From Lachnospiraceae bacterium (GTDB lineage: Bacteria > Bacillota > Clostridia > Lachnospirales > Lachnospiraceae), in assembly GCA_017612555.1 (NCBI GenBank), contig JAGAFR010000041.1, positions 1 through 33,694 of the forward strand: a stretch of DNA of 33,694 nt, given 5' to 3'. The position numbers and the translations under genes were made by a program. Each line of letters starts with the position of its first letter. Positions within the stretch are counted from its first letter, which is position 1. This document shows, piece after piece, positions 25,127-32,239 of this stretch. The notes under the pieces were generated by a model that had not been told where the DNA came from, searched no databases, and worked only from the letters and a program-made list of their open reading frames with translations.

Positions 25127-28011
25127 TGTTTTTCCTCCCGAAGGATCTTTGCCTCAAAATCACTCGGATGCAGCGGCCGCGAGAAATAATATCCCTGAAC
25201 ATATCTGCATCCCATTTCCTTCAATGCAAGTATCTGCTCTTTTGTCTCCACGCCCTCAGCGATGACAGGAATGCCCATGTTCTTTGCTATCCCGAGTATA
25301 AGTGCGACCATCTGGTTATCTTTATCGTTGTTTCCGATATTCTGTACGAACATCCTGTCCATCTTAAGTACATCGATCGGCATGGCCGAAAGCATATTAA
25401 GCGAAGAATACCCTGTGCCAAAATCATCCATCTCGATCGTGTAGCCCTTCCGGTGCAGGGCTTCAGCCACATTGATGACTTTGTCCGAATTGCCCGTATA
25501 CGCTGATTCGGTGATCTCAAGTTTTAATGTATCATGTTCCAGTCCGTTCTCGATCAGTATCTCATCAAGAGTTTCTTCAAGCTTAGGGTCAAACACATCA
25601 ACCCGCGACAGATTGACTGACACCGGGAGAGTCTTTCCAAACTCCGTTTTCCATCTGGCGATCTGCCTTGCGGTATGCGACCATACGTATTTGTCGATAT
25701 CGCCGATCTTTCCGTTCTTCTCAAACAACGGGATGAACGAATCCGGCGCCACCATTCCAAGCTTCGGATGCCTCCATCTGATGAGTGCCTCGGCTCCCAC
25801 AAGTTGCGGCGGTTCAGCCTGTATGTCGTATTTAGGCTGATAGAACACTTCAAACTCAAAACCGTCAAGTGCCCTTTGCAGATCGTTTTCCAGGAGCTGA
25901 TCGTTCAGCTCGCGCTTGCGAACCTTTTCATCAAAAACTATCAGATGCTCCACGTAATGTCCGCGAGCCATGTTACAAGCCGTCCTTGCCATGTCAAACT
26001 GCTGGATCGGTTCGAGATCTTCCTGCCAGGGCATCACGCCCATACGCAGCCGGACACTGGCTTCGGGCGCAACATTCCTGAGCCTGCGCTGCAATCGGTC
26101 AAAGATCGCCTGATAATCATCGGTACTTCTGAAGTATATGTCAAAGCGGTCAGCTCCGAATCTTCCTGCGATGCCTGCCCCCTCACTCGCAACCTGGCGG
26201 ACTTCAGCCGCAAGTGCACGGAGGATCTTATCTCCGAAATCCCATCCGTTCAATGCATTGATCGAATGGAACTGCTCAATATTCAGCACGACCGCATCTC
26301 TGGGGATATCACGACGGTCAAGGAACATCCTGTAAGCATACTGGAAAAAGTAGTCACGGTTATACAATCCTGTCAGTTCATCGATCTCGGTAGCACTGAT
26401 AAGCTTCTGAGCCTTTTTCTCCGACTTCATACTGCGGAACAGCAGGAAGAGGATCAGAACTACCACGGCACCCGTGACAGCCGTCACGGTCCCTATATTG
26501 TCATACAGGACATCGGGGAGAGAACGCCTTGCATCCTCCGTCAGATAATGTGACAATGCCGCATCAAAGGTTGATGTGGGAACAATGCCCACGATCTTTG
26601 CGAGAATGGAATATAAAGGTATCTCTCCGTTTCGCACGGCAAAACAGTAGTCGAGCGCAATACCGGTGACATACGTTGTCAGGCGGTATCTCTCGCACAT
26701 CCTTGATATGTTATTGTAACGGTAACTGCTTATCAGAACACAGTCCGCAACATTATTTGACACAGCCTTAAGGCAATCTGCCGTAGTCGGATAGTATACC
26801 GTCCTCCAGTCGGGATAATTCTCCCTCAAAAACGCATCATAATTGGGATTACCCTCGTTGACAGCAACTACAACATGTTCCCTGTTGGCAAATGTTTCCC
26901 TGTCGGACTGACGTATCACGGCAAAGATCTCCGTTCTCATGAGCGCCGGCGTCATCTCCAAATGCATCTTCTCTCCGTCATAATCGCTGAGATTAGCCGG
27001 GAACACACAATCCACTTCATCCCGGTCAAGTGCTTCAAGTGCGGCCTGAGCGGTAGGAAATGCGACCGCTTCAAAATCAATATGTGCACCCTCTATACAA
27101 TCCGACGCGTACTCAAGATAATCCTTAAGTGCGCCCCTTAATTCGCCTGTCTCAGGGTCCATGGCACAAAATGCCATATATCCGTCCTGGTATCCGACAC
27201 GTATCTTTCCGTGAGATGCCAGCCAGGAACTTTCTTCCGGTGACAGGAACGCATTGGTCCCGAAACGTTTGATATGCTTTTCAAACATTTTCAGATTAAA
27301 ATACGGGTCCTCGTCCTCAATCCTGCTCATTGCCATGTTCAGCTCACCCAGCAGATCGGGGCGGTCCTTGTTGACTGCGAAGAAGAAATCGGAAGAGCCT
27401 ATCTTGCAGAGCGGAACAAGTCTCTTGGGGTCTCCGTAGGCATTCAGCGTTATGTATGCGTCAAGCTTACCGTGCTCAAGCATATCAACTGCCGTTCCCT
27501 CGTTGCATGACAGTTCAACAAGCTCGGCATTTATATTATGTTCCTTTGCCCAACTCGAATAAAAGCCTGCCTGCAGACTTCCCTTGTTCACTCCTATTCG
27601 CTTACCGTTTAATGAGGAAAGATCATCGAACGAGATCTCTTGATTTTTCGGTGTGATAAAAATACAGTATTCTTCCGTACCCATCGGAAGATCCGTAAAC
27701 AGCATGTCCTTTGCACGCTCTTCCGTATAGGAAACGTCACTTAAAATGTCAATCTTTCCATCGACCAGCATCTGCATCAGATCGGGCCAGCTGCCGCTCA
27801 CATAAGAATAATCCCAGCCCGTATACGCGGCTATCTTCATCTGATACTCATACGCATAGCCTGAACGCCTGCCGGACTCGTCCATTGAATTGAACGGGGA
27901 TTCGTACCATCCGACACGAACATTCTTGGAAGGCTCGTCTGCACATACCGTAAGCGGCGTGAGTGCAAACACTGACATTATAGTGGCTATTAGCATTATC
28001 ACGCGTCTCAT
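25123..28011 (-). CDS. tandem SBP_bac_3 sensor - degenerate GGDEF - EAL phosphodiesterase
   Basis: A 962-residue protein: signal peptide about 1-25, two periplasmic-binding-protein modules of the amino-acid type (SBP_bac_3; about 28-255 and 268-500), one helix (about 515-535), GGDEF-like (about 550-700) and EAL (about 710-955). The GGDEF loop reads RFGADRF, so cyclase activity is unlikely and the domain may be regulatory. The EAL domain is intact: GAEALIRWRHP, KLEITES, EMDDFGTGYSSLN, LKMDRMFV, IAEGVET and QGYYFSRPL. It should degrade c-di-GMP in response to an extracellular amino-acid-like ligand. A TAAAAT box lies 7 bases before the ATG. It is co-transcribed with the cyclase at 23489-25126. 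Confidence 0.93.
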   Translation of the reverse strand: MRRVIMLIATIMSVFALTPLTVCADEPSKNVRVGWYESPFNSMDESGRRSGYAYEYQMKIAAYTGWDYSYVSGSWPDLMQMLVDGKIDILSDVSYTEERAKDMLFTDLPMGTEEYCIFITPKNQEISFDDLSSLNGKRIGVNKGSLQAGFYSSWAKEHNINAELVELSCNEGTAVDMLEHGKLDAYITLNAYGDPKRLVPLCKIGSSDFFFAVNKDRPDLLGELNMAMSRIEDEDPYFNLKMFEKHIKRFGTNAFLSPEESSWLASHGKIRVGYQDGYMAFCAMDPETGELRGALKDYLEYASDCIEGAHIDFEAVAFPTAQAALEALDRDEVDCVFPANLSDYDGEKMHLEMTPALMRTEIFAVIRQSDRETFANREHVVVAVNEGNPNYDAFLRENYPDWRTVYYPTTADCLKAVSNNVADCVLISSYRYNNISRMCERYRLTTYVTGIALDYCFAVRNGEIPLYSILAKIVGIVPTSTFDAALSHYLTEDARRSLPDVLYDNIGTVTAVTGAVVVLILFLLFRSMKSEKKAQKLISATEIDELTGLYNRDYFFQYAYRMFLDRRDIPRDAVVLNIEQFHSINALNGWDFGDKILRALAAEVRQVASEGAGIAGRFGADRFDIYFRSTDDYQAIFDRLQRRLRNVAPEASVRLRMGVMPWQEDLEPIQQFDMARTACNMARGHYVEHLIVFDEKVRKRELNDQLLENDLQRALDGFEFEVFYQPKYDIQAEPPQLVGAEALIRWRHPKLGMVAPDSFIPLFEKNGKIGDIDKYVWSHTARQIARWKTEFGKTLPVSVNLSRVDVFDPKLEETLDEILIENGLEHDTLKLEITESAYTGNSDKVINVAEALHRKGYTIEMDDFGTGYSSLNMLSAMPIDVLKMDRMFVQNIGNNDKDNQMVALILGIAKNMGIPVIAEGVETKEQILALKEMGCRYVQGYYFSRPLHPSDFEAKILREEKQ

Positions 28012-28059
28012 AATACCTATTTTACCACAGTTTCGGGTTTTATGAGTACTTTTTTGATG

Positions 28060-28095
28060 AAAAACCCCCTGAACACAAGTGATTCAAGGGGTTTT
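28060..28095 (-). terminator. terminator of the original tRNA-Lys locus
   Basis: On the minus strand ACCCCTTGAAT pairs with GTTCAGGGGGT across a short loop (11 pairs including two G-T), followed by TTTT. It lies just downstream of the tRNA-Lys fragment in the tRNA's own direction, so it is probably the native terminator left behind on the chromosomal side of the prophage. Confidence 0.75.
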
Positions 28096-28102
28096 ATACG
28101 TC

Positions 28103-28144
28103 TGAGACACGGGGGATTCGAACCCCCGACAACCTGATTAAAAG
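28103..28144 (-). other. 3' fragment of tRNA-Lys: prophage attachment site
   Basis: On the minus strand the sequence runs from an anticodon loop CTTTTAA through the stem end TCAGG, the variable bases TTGTC, a perfect T-arm (GGGGG TTCGAAT CCCCC), the acceptor strand GTGTCTC and discriminator A. No 5' half with a matching GAGACAC acceptor strand lies upstream (28145 onward), where phage sequence begins. This is the expected displaced 3' end of a tRNA-Lys(UUU) gene used as attB. The reconstituted tRNA should be at the far end of the prophage, right of this window. Two direct repeats GTGGTA, 14 bases apart, at about 28187-28206 could be integrase arm sites. Confidence 0.8.
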
Positions 28145-28233
28145 GCAAATATAAACAGCGTATTTATGCGGTTTTGTCGTGCCAGTACCACATTTGATAC
28201 CACGTTCATTCTAAGTCATTGACTCTTGATACA

Positions 28234-28290
28234 CAAAACGGAGCCGACCCACGACAGTCAACCCCGTTCGTAATAATGCTTTTGAAAAGT
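28234..28290 (-). ncRNA. possible short (about 57-base) RNA with its own promoter and terminator
   Basis: A promoter ending at 28297 would start transcription near 28290. A strong terminator hairpin follows at 28267-28238 (11-base arms with loop TGTCGTGG) with TTTTG at its end. The 57-base product has no open frame of note. It lies between hicB and the attachment site. It could be a regulatory RNA or simply a promoter remnant followed by the hicAB terminator. Confidence 0.35.
28238..28267 (-). terminator. intrinsic terminator downstream of hicB
   Basis: On the minus strand ACGGGGTTGAC and GTCGGCTCCGT form an 11-position stem (three G-T pairs) closed by an 8-base loop and followed by TTTTG. 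It ends leftward transcription from hicAB before the attachment site. Confidence 0.7.
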
Positions 28291-28296
28291 GCTTTT

Positions 28297-28324
28297 ATTA
28301 TATCACCATGTATGCTCAGGTCAA
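28297..28324 (-). promoter_or_regulatory. promoter-like sequence pointing at the attachment site
   Basis: On the minus strand TTGACC (28324-28319), a 16-base spacer and TATAAT (28302-28297) immediately follow the end of hicB. The only thing downstream before the terminator at 28238 is about 57 bases. Confidence 0.45.
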
Positions 28325-28713
28325 GCATTTATTTTATCCAACAACGCTTCCTGTAAAACTCTGGAAAAGTTAATTCCTAATTTTTCGGCTTTTTGATTGA
28401 TATAATATGGTATTGTGACATTCTTCCTTACTGATCTGGTATCGTGTTCGGCGCGATATTCTGCAAAACTGACATCCACCCAGTATTCTTCCTCTCCTTT
28501 TTTTGCCTTATAGTTCGACGATAATGGCGCAGGCGCCTCCATTCCTTCATCTTGCAGGCATATGCCGCGAAGTCCTATCGCATCTCTAGCCATAAATAAT
28601 GCCTCGGCCAAATTCTCGCCCTGCGTATGATCTCCGAAGTCCGGTATTGTTACCGCGTACCAGTTTTCCTTTGTTCGTTTTACAAAAATTGGATAGGCCA
28701 CCCTTTCTGACAC
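28321..28713 (-). CDS. hicB: HicB-family antitoxin
   Basis: A 130-residue protein with the HicB partial RNase-H-like fold at the N-terminus (YPIFVKRTKENWYAVTIPDFGDHTQGENLAEALFMARDAIGL, the hallmark substrate-mimic half) and a C-terminal ribbon-helix-helix-like DNA-binding part (KNVTIPYYINQKAEKLGINFSRVLQEAL). It should neutralise HicA and repress the operon. The start is GTG at 28713 with AAAGGAG upstream. It follows hicA with a 78-base gap, the usual toxin-first order. Confidence 0.9.
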   Translation of the reverse strand: MSERVAYPIFVKRTKENWYAVTIPDFGDHTQGENLAEALFMARDAIGLRGICLQDEGMEAPAPLSSNYKAKKGEEEYWVDVSFAEYRAEHDTRSVRKNVTIPYYINQKAEKLGINFSRVLQEALLDKINA

Positions 28714-28791
28714 CGCTGTTCTCCTTTCGTTTCCTCTGCTTCCCCTTTATAAAGAAGAGTAATGCTTTGAAGAGTTTTTTGAAGCGGGGGC

Positions 28792-28965
28792 TCATTTAAG
28801 CCCCGCTTCTTTTAATATTCCTCTTGCTGTATCTTCAACTATTTCCTTGTGCCTTGGTATCGCTATCTGTTTCTTTCCTTTTCGGTAGATGTCGTGGTTG
28901 CTACCGTGGCGATAGAGTTCGTATCCGTTACTCGTAAGAGTCTCGATCAAATCTCTTCTTTTCAA
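28792..28965 (-). CDS. hicA: HicA-family mRNA interferase toxin
   Basis: A 57-residue protein starting MKRRDLIETLTSNGYELYRHGSNHDIYRKGKKQ and continuing with QIAIPRHKEI. This is the double-stranded-RNA-binding-like HicA fold; the His in HGSNHDIY is the catalytic histidine of the family. HicA cleaves mRNA when not bound by HicB. The start is a TTG (28965) 7 bases after a perfect AGGAGG; an ATG two codons earlier (28971) is only 2-3 bases from the AGGAGG and so is less likely. The gene is easy to miss because of its size and start codon. Promoter with a palindrome lies at 28991-29019. Confidence 0.9.
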   Translation of the reverse strand: MKRRDLIETLTSNGYELYRHGSNHDIYRKGKKQIAIPRHKEIVEDTARGILKEAGLK

Positions 28966-28990
28966 AAGCATTACCTCCTTTCTTGATTAT

Positions 28991-29019
28991 ATTATACGCA
29001 TTTTATGCGCATTAGTCAA
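28991..29019 (-). promoter_or_regulatory. hicAB promoter with palindromic operator candidate
   Basis: On the minus strand TTGACT (29019-29014), a 17-base spacer and a perfect TATAAT (28996-28991) precede hicA. The spacer next to the -10 contains a perfect inverted repeat CGCAT-TTT-ATGCG (28997-29009). HicB antitoxins bind such palindromes to repress their own operon, so this is the likely operator. Confidence 0.7.
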
Positions 29020-29030
29020 GTGCTTTTTTT

Positions 29031-29065
29031 AAAAAAATAAGAGCCATCGTTATTTCCGATGGCTC
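29031..29065 (-). terminator. terminator of the prophage lysis operon
   Basis: On the minus strand GAGCCATCG, a 7-base loop and CGATGGCTC form a perfect 9-base-pair stem followed by TTATTTTTTT. It lies 20 bases after the endolysin stop codon and separates the late genes from hicAB. Confidence 0.9.
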
Positions 29066-29085
29066 AGTGTTTGTGTATGGTGTCA

Positions 29086-30219
29086 TTATATCAGATTGGC
29101 GTCAAGATCTACATTTCCGGATATTCCCGGAAGAGATCCTTTGGAAGTGTATTGCCATCCGTACAGGTTTTTGATACCAGTTGGCTTGTGAGACTCGTCA
29201 AAAGATCCGATGTCGTCCTTCTTATACCTAGCAATCCAGAAAGCGACATTCTGTTTGAGATAGTCGCTCATCAGATTTTTGTACCAGTTCACGTTGCAAT
29301 ATATTCCACAAGCGATGCCGGCGTTGAACAGCTCGGTCATGAACGTGTTCGCTATGATCTGTATACCATTCTTGCCGAGCGGCGCTTGCGTATTATCTTC
29401 AAGATCGTACCACACGAGAAGCTTTCTTCCTTTTAGGGCCTTAATTACTCCTTGAGCTTCGGCGCGTGCCTGGTCAATAGTAAGTGCCCGTGAATATTTG
29501 TACGCACTGATTGGAATCTTATACTTAATGCACTCTGAAAGATTTCGTTCGAAGTATTGATCCGGCGTCTGATCCTTGACCGTAGCGCGGAGGATTGCAA
29601 ACTGAACGCCCTCATTCTTGACCTTGTTGAAATCGATTACGCCCTGATATGCAGATACATCCATACCGAATTTGTACTTTTTCGGCGGTCTTACGACTGA
29701 AGTTGCCGGTGTAACTGCGGTTCCTTTGTCGTCATATTTCGGTGTGATATAGCCTCGTATATACTTACCGTTGACGGTCATATCGCGGAGGTTCACGCCG
29801 TCGCTCTTATTGCCTTCGCATACCTGGAACTTATTGCCTACGACATCGGATACTACATATCCGGTATGATCAGGAATTCCAGCGTTATCTCCAATCCCGC
29901 TGTCGTCCCAGTCATACATTACGATATCGGCCTTTTGCGGTACGTAAGCATCGCTTTCCTGCCATATTCCCATTTTCTGAGCGAGTGCGATCATTCGGTT
30001 GCAGGAACACTCCGTCGGGATGATGTCCGTGTATCCGCATTCGATAGCGGCCGCTGATACTGTGGTAGCGCACCATTTATCCGTGTATTTGACCTTGTAT
30101 CCCTGGGCCGGACCGTGGGAATTGTATGTGTCGATAATATGCTTATGTATGGCGTCGCCTTCGTGACAGCCGAGCCATGACATCACTTTATCAACGATCT
30201 TTTGCCTGCTATGCTGCAT
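29086..30219 (-). CDS. phage endolysin: CHAP-like peptidase + GH25 muramidase
   Basis: A roughly 377-residue two-domain lysin. Residues about 1-165 are a CHAP/NlpC-P60-like amidase or endopeptidase with the catalytic Cys in DKWCATTVSAA and His in IPDHTGYV. Residues about 185-377 are a GH25 lysozyme (FGMDVSAYQGVIDF, AILRATVKDQTPDQYF, LLVWYDLED with catalytic Asp/Glu, CGIYCNVNWY and YGWQYTSKG). No signal peptide is present, so export depends on the holin. The first ATG (30225) overlaps the holin stop, but GGAGG abuts it; the ATG at 30219 has ideal 6-base spacing and is preferred. It is the last gene of the late operon. Confidence 0.92.
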   Translation of the reverse strand: MQHSRQKIVDKVMSWLGCHEGDAIHKHIIDTYNSHGPAQGYKVKYTDKWCATTVSAAAIECGYTDIIPTECSCNRMIALAQKMGIWQESDAYVPQKADIVMYDWDDSGIGDNAGIPDHTGYVVSDVVGNKFQVCEGNKSDGVNLRDMTVNGKYIRGYITPKYDDKGTAVTPATSVVRPPKKYKFGMDVSAYQGVIDFNKVKNEGVQFAILRATVKDQTPDQYFERNLSECIKYKIPISAYKYSRALTIDQARAEAQGVIKALKGRKLLVWYDLEDNTQAPLGKNGIQIIANTFMTELFNAGIACGIYCNVNWYKNLMSDYLKQNVAFWIARYKKDDIGSFDESHKPTGIKNLYGWQYTSKGSLPGISGNVDLDANLI

Positions 30220-30221
30220 AT

Positions 30222-30545
30222 TCATCCTCCGTTCGCTTTATTATGCTTCACATAATTGACAATTCCTTCGATCACGGCATCGATCTCAGCTTCATTGAGT
30301 CCTATTCCAAGATCGTTGGCCTTCTCGCTCACGAGCTTTGTCACGTACTCTTTCTTGAATTTCCAATCTTCCGGCGTGTATAACTGTTCAGCAGCTCGAA
30401 CGCATGTCTCTGTAAATTCCTGAAGAAGCTGCATCTTGTCCGTTCCGATCTTGTTCTTCAGAAACGGAATCACGTATGCAGATACGATCAAGATTATAAC
30501 GGTGATCGTACATTCGGTTATCTTTGATATCATTTCCGGTGTCAT
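30222..30545 (-). CDS. phage holin, LLH-type
   Basis: A 107-residue protein with one N-terminal hydrophobic helix (about 10-30; ITVIILIVSAYVIPFL) and a long amphipathic C-terminal part (LLQEFTETCVRAAEQLY...EYVTKLVSEKANDLGIGLNEAEIDAVIEGIV), the layout of LLH-family phage holins. It forms the membrane lesion that releases the endolysin. The start has an AAAGGAG site, and the gene runs directly into the endolysin. Confidence 0.85.
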   Translation of the reverse strand: MTPEMISKITECTITVIILIVSAYVIPFLKNKIGTDKMQLLQEFTETCVRAAEQLYTPEDWKFKKEYVTKLVSEKANDLGIGLNEAEIDAVIEGIVNYVKHNKANGG

Positions 30546-30579
30546 AATTTAATTCTCCTTTTTTTTGTAATTGTTATAG

Positions 30580-30834
30580 TCAATCAACTCCTAGATCGGT
30601 GTCGCTGATTTTGTCGGACAGCTTCCACTTGTTGAGGTTTTCCGCTTTCGCTTTCCAGTAGTAAAACCCGTGCGATGTTGCAGATAATCCAAACACTGCG
30701 GGAATCAAATACGCAAGCGGCTCTGGGTTCTGAGAATGAAAAACAGCGATGATAGTCACTGTGGTTACAGCAAATGACATCATATCGGAATAGATCAGTA
30801 GGAGCTTTGATGTCTCAATCTTTTTCTTTTTCAT
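30580..30834 (-). CDS. small two-helix membrane protein of the lysis module
   Basis: An 84-residue protein with a basic start (MKKKKIETSK), two hydrophobic helices (about 12-32 and 38-58) and a charged C-terminus (WKAKAENLNKWKLSDKISDTDLGVD). A GAGGTG ribosome binding site is present and the gene begins 4 bases after the coiled-coil gene. I cannot name a family. Position and topology fit a second holin, antiholin or a spanin-like accessory. Confidence 0.7.
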   Translation of the reverse strand: MKKKKIETSKLLLIYSDMMSFAVTTVTIIAVFHSQNPEPLAYLIPAVFGLSATSHGFYYWKAKAENLNKWKLSDKISDTDLGVD

Positions 30835-30838
30835 CGTT

Positions 30839-31342
30839 TCACCTCTTCAGCCTTCTCACTTCCTCTTCGAGATCCGAGATGCGGTGATTACCTACAGATA
30901 TTTTTTCCTCGAGGAGTTTGTCGTTGTCTTCGAGTCTGTATGTTCTTTCGATGACTCCATTATGCTTCTCGACGCGTGAGCTTAGTGTCACTACATCCTC
31001 TCTGATGTGTTGCTGCTGTACCTCTACAACAGCTATCTTCTGTTGAAGGTTGGCGCCCATCTGTGTGATATCGTCCCTGGTCTTTGTGATATCGTCCCTG
31101 GTCTTTGTGATATCTTTCCGGATCTCTCCGAGATCGTTCTGTCTAATCTTCTCAATCTCTTCGCGGTTCTTGTTGTGATATGAGAGGAGTTCAGCCTTCA
31201 GATCCTGCCTTTGCTCTTTTCGATCCTTCTTTGTCGATAATTGAAAAGTCGCTATTGCCGTGATAAGTGCTGTGATTATGCCCGTGCCTCCGGATATGAG
31301 AGCAATCTTAACATCGTCGCTCATAAGCAATATTGCATTCAT
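30839..31342 (-). CDS. membrane-anchored coiled-coil phage protein
   Basis: A 167-residue protein with one N-terminal hydrophobic helix (about 11-30; IALISGGTGIITALITAIATF) and then almost continuous coiled coil to the end. The heptads are partly built from a 21-base tandem repeat at 31065-31106 (KTRDDIT units). It resembles XhlA-type hemolysin accessories of phage lysis cassettes in layout, but similarity is structural only. It overlaps the preceding 49-residue gene by 4 bases (ATGA). Confidence 0.72.
   Translation of the reverse strand: MNAILLMSDDVKIALISGGTGIITALITAIATFQLSTKKDRKEQRQDLKAELLSYHNKNREEIEKIRQNDLGEIRKDITKTRDDITKTRDDITQMGANLQQKIAVVEVQQQHIREDVVTLSSRVEKHNGVIERTYRLEDNDKLLEEKISVGNHRISDLEEEVRRLKR
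31065..31115 (+). repeat. 21-base tandem repeat inside the coiled-coil gene
   Basis: Two identical 21-base copies (31065-31085 and 31086-31106) and the first 8 bases of a third. One unit equals exactly seven codons, that is one coiled-coil heptad. Confidence 0.85.
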
Positions 31343-31488
31343 CGGTCTGTTCCCTCCAGTTCCCGGAGTTTTCGCTCCTCTTCTTCGCAGTTCTTATACT
31401 GTGACAATTCGGATATCAACTGTTTACATAAGGCGCTCAGCTCGTCAATGATCCGTGCCTGCGCTTCAGCTATTGCCTGATAGATCAT
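31339..31488 (-). CDS. 49-residue coiled-coil phage protein
   Basis: A short frame from ATG 31488 (MIYQAIAEAQARIIDELSAL, then a Glu/Arg/Lys-rich helix ending GTDR). The whole product is predicted to be one charged helix. It overlaps the start of the next gene in the ATGA manner and fills the only gap in the late operon, which supports it being real. The ribosome binding site (AGAGAG) is moderate. Function unknown; small helical proteins of this type are common between tail and lysis genes. Confidence 0.65.
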   Translation of the reverse strand: MIYQAIAEAQARIIDELSALCKQLISELSQYKNCEEEERKLRELEGTDR

Positions 31489-31498
31489 TGTGCTCTCT

Positions 31499-31750
31499 TT
31501 ATGCCTCCGCGTTTACAACAACGTACTTTCCTGCCTCAAGTTTGTCGAGTACATTGCCCTGTGTATCCTCAACCTTACCCATCCAATATACGAGGTTGGA
31601 TGACTTGATCATGGTTGCGTATGTCTCGTGCAGTTCTGAAATAGCGGCAATCTTACCTGCATCGTCAACGCCCTTTGTTTCCTTTTTGCCGTACTCTTGG
31701 TATGCTCCGTCCTTAAGGCTCTGTGTTGCTGTGTTAAGATAGTATCTCAT
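31499..31750 (-). CDS. conserved-looking phage protein, unknown function
   Basis: An 83-residue soluble protein (MRYYLNTATQSLKDGAYQEYGKKET..., ending GKYVVVNAEA) with a strong AAAGGAGAAC ribosome binding site. No membrane helix or catalytic motif is seen. It sits between the 157-residue protein downstream of the DGR reverse transcriptase and the lysis module. It is probably a tail-associated or late phage protein, from position only. Confidence 0.7.
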   Translation of the reverse strand: MRYYLNTATQSLKDGAYQEYGKKETKGVDDAGKIAAISELHETYATMIKSSNLVYWMGKVEDTQGNVLDKLEAGKYVVVNAEA

Positions 31751-31765
31751 TTTGTTCTCCTTTTC

Positions 31766-32239
31766 TTATGATATTTGTATTGTTACTGTTGCCAAAGATG
31801 TACGCTGTTCAAACGATACCTTTACATCTGAATTGATGCGTTCATAGGTACATGGTACAGGCTGATTGTCGCCGTCTATCATGAACAGTGATAAGTTTCC
31901 GTTCGGTACATCGTTGAAGGTTATGGACGTATCATCGATGTACGCTGTTGCCGTTATCGTGTACGGTGTCACACTCTTGATTATCGATTCCTTCTGCGGT
32001 GTGAAGAAGTCTACGTATCGATAGTGGTTATCGATGGTGTACCAGTCGTAGCAGTTTCCTTCTTCGTCTTCCTTGGATCTGAATTTCTCAATAACCTTGA
32101 ATCTGTCGATTATCACCGAATCGTCATATTCGCGCTTGGTTTCCACAATTCCTTCAAGGTTCGAGTGTACATCTCCTTTTGTTTTTAGTGCTTCTTGCAG
32201 CACTCCTCTTCTGACTGCGCTGCCAAAAACATATTCCAT
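31766..32239 (-). CDS. phage protein next to the DGR reverse transcriptase, unknown function
   Basis: A 157-residue protein with an acidic-basic N-terminal half (MEYVFGSAVRRGVLQEALK..., DWYTIDNHYRYVDFFTP) and a beta-rich C-terminal half (TPYTITATAYIDDTSITFNDV..., SFEQRTSLATVTIQIS) that may be a small beta-sandwich. The start has an AGGGAG site and overlaps the reverse transcriptase gene by 55 bases in another frame, so the two are likely coupled. I recognise no family. A virion or baseplate/fibre role is plausible because DGR targets are usually tail-tip adhesins. Confidence 0.72.
   Translation of the reverse strand: MEYVFGSAVRRGVLQEALKTKGDVHSNLEGIVETKREYDDSVIIDRFKVIEKFRSKEDEEGNCYDWYTIDNHYRYVDFFTPQKESIIKSVTPYTITATAYIDDTSITFNDVPNGNLSLFMIDGDNQPVPCTYERINSDVKVSFEQRTSLATVTIQIS

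Noticed and set aside
25675-26553. 292-residue frame antisense to the EAL gene
   Set aside because: Antisense shadow of a clear multidomain gene; no motif or ribosome binding site.
28586-28795. 69-residue frame overlapping hicA stop and hicB start
   Set aside because: Basic, low-complexity product; most of it overlaps hicB in another frame. The ATGA overlap with hicA looks fortuitous.
31065-31115. CRISPR-like short repeat
   Set aside because: The units are contiguous with no spacers and lie in frame within a coding sequence.
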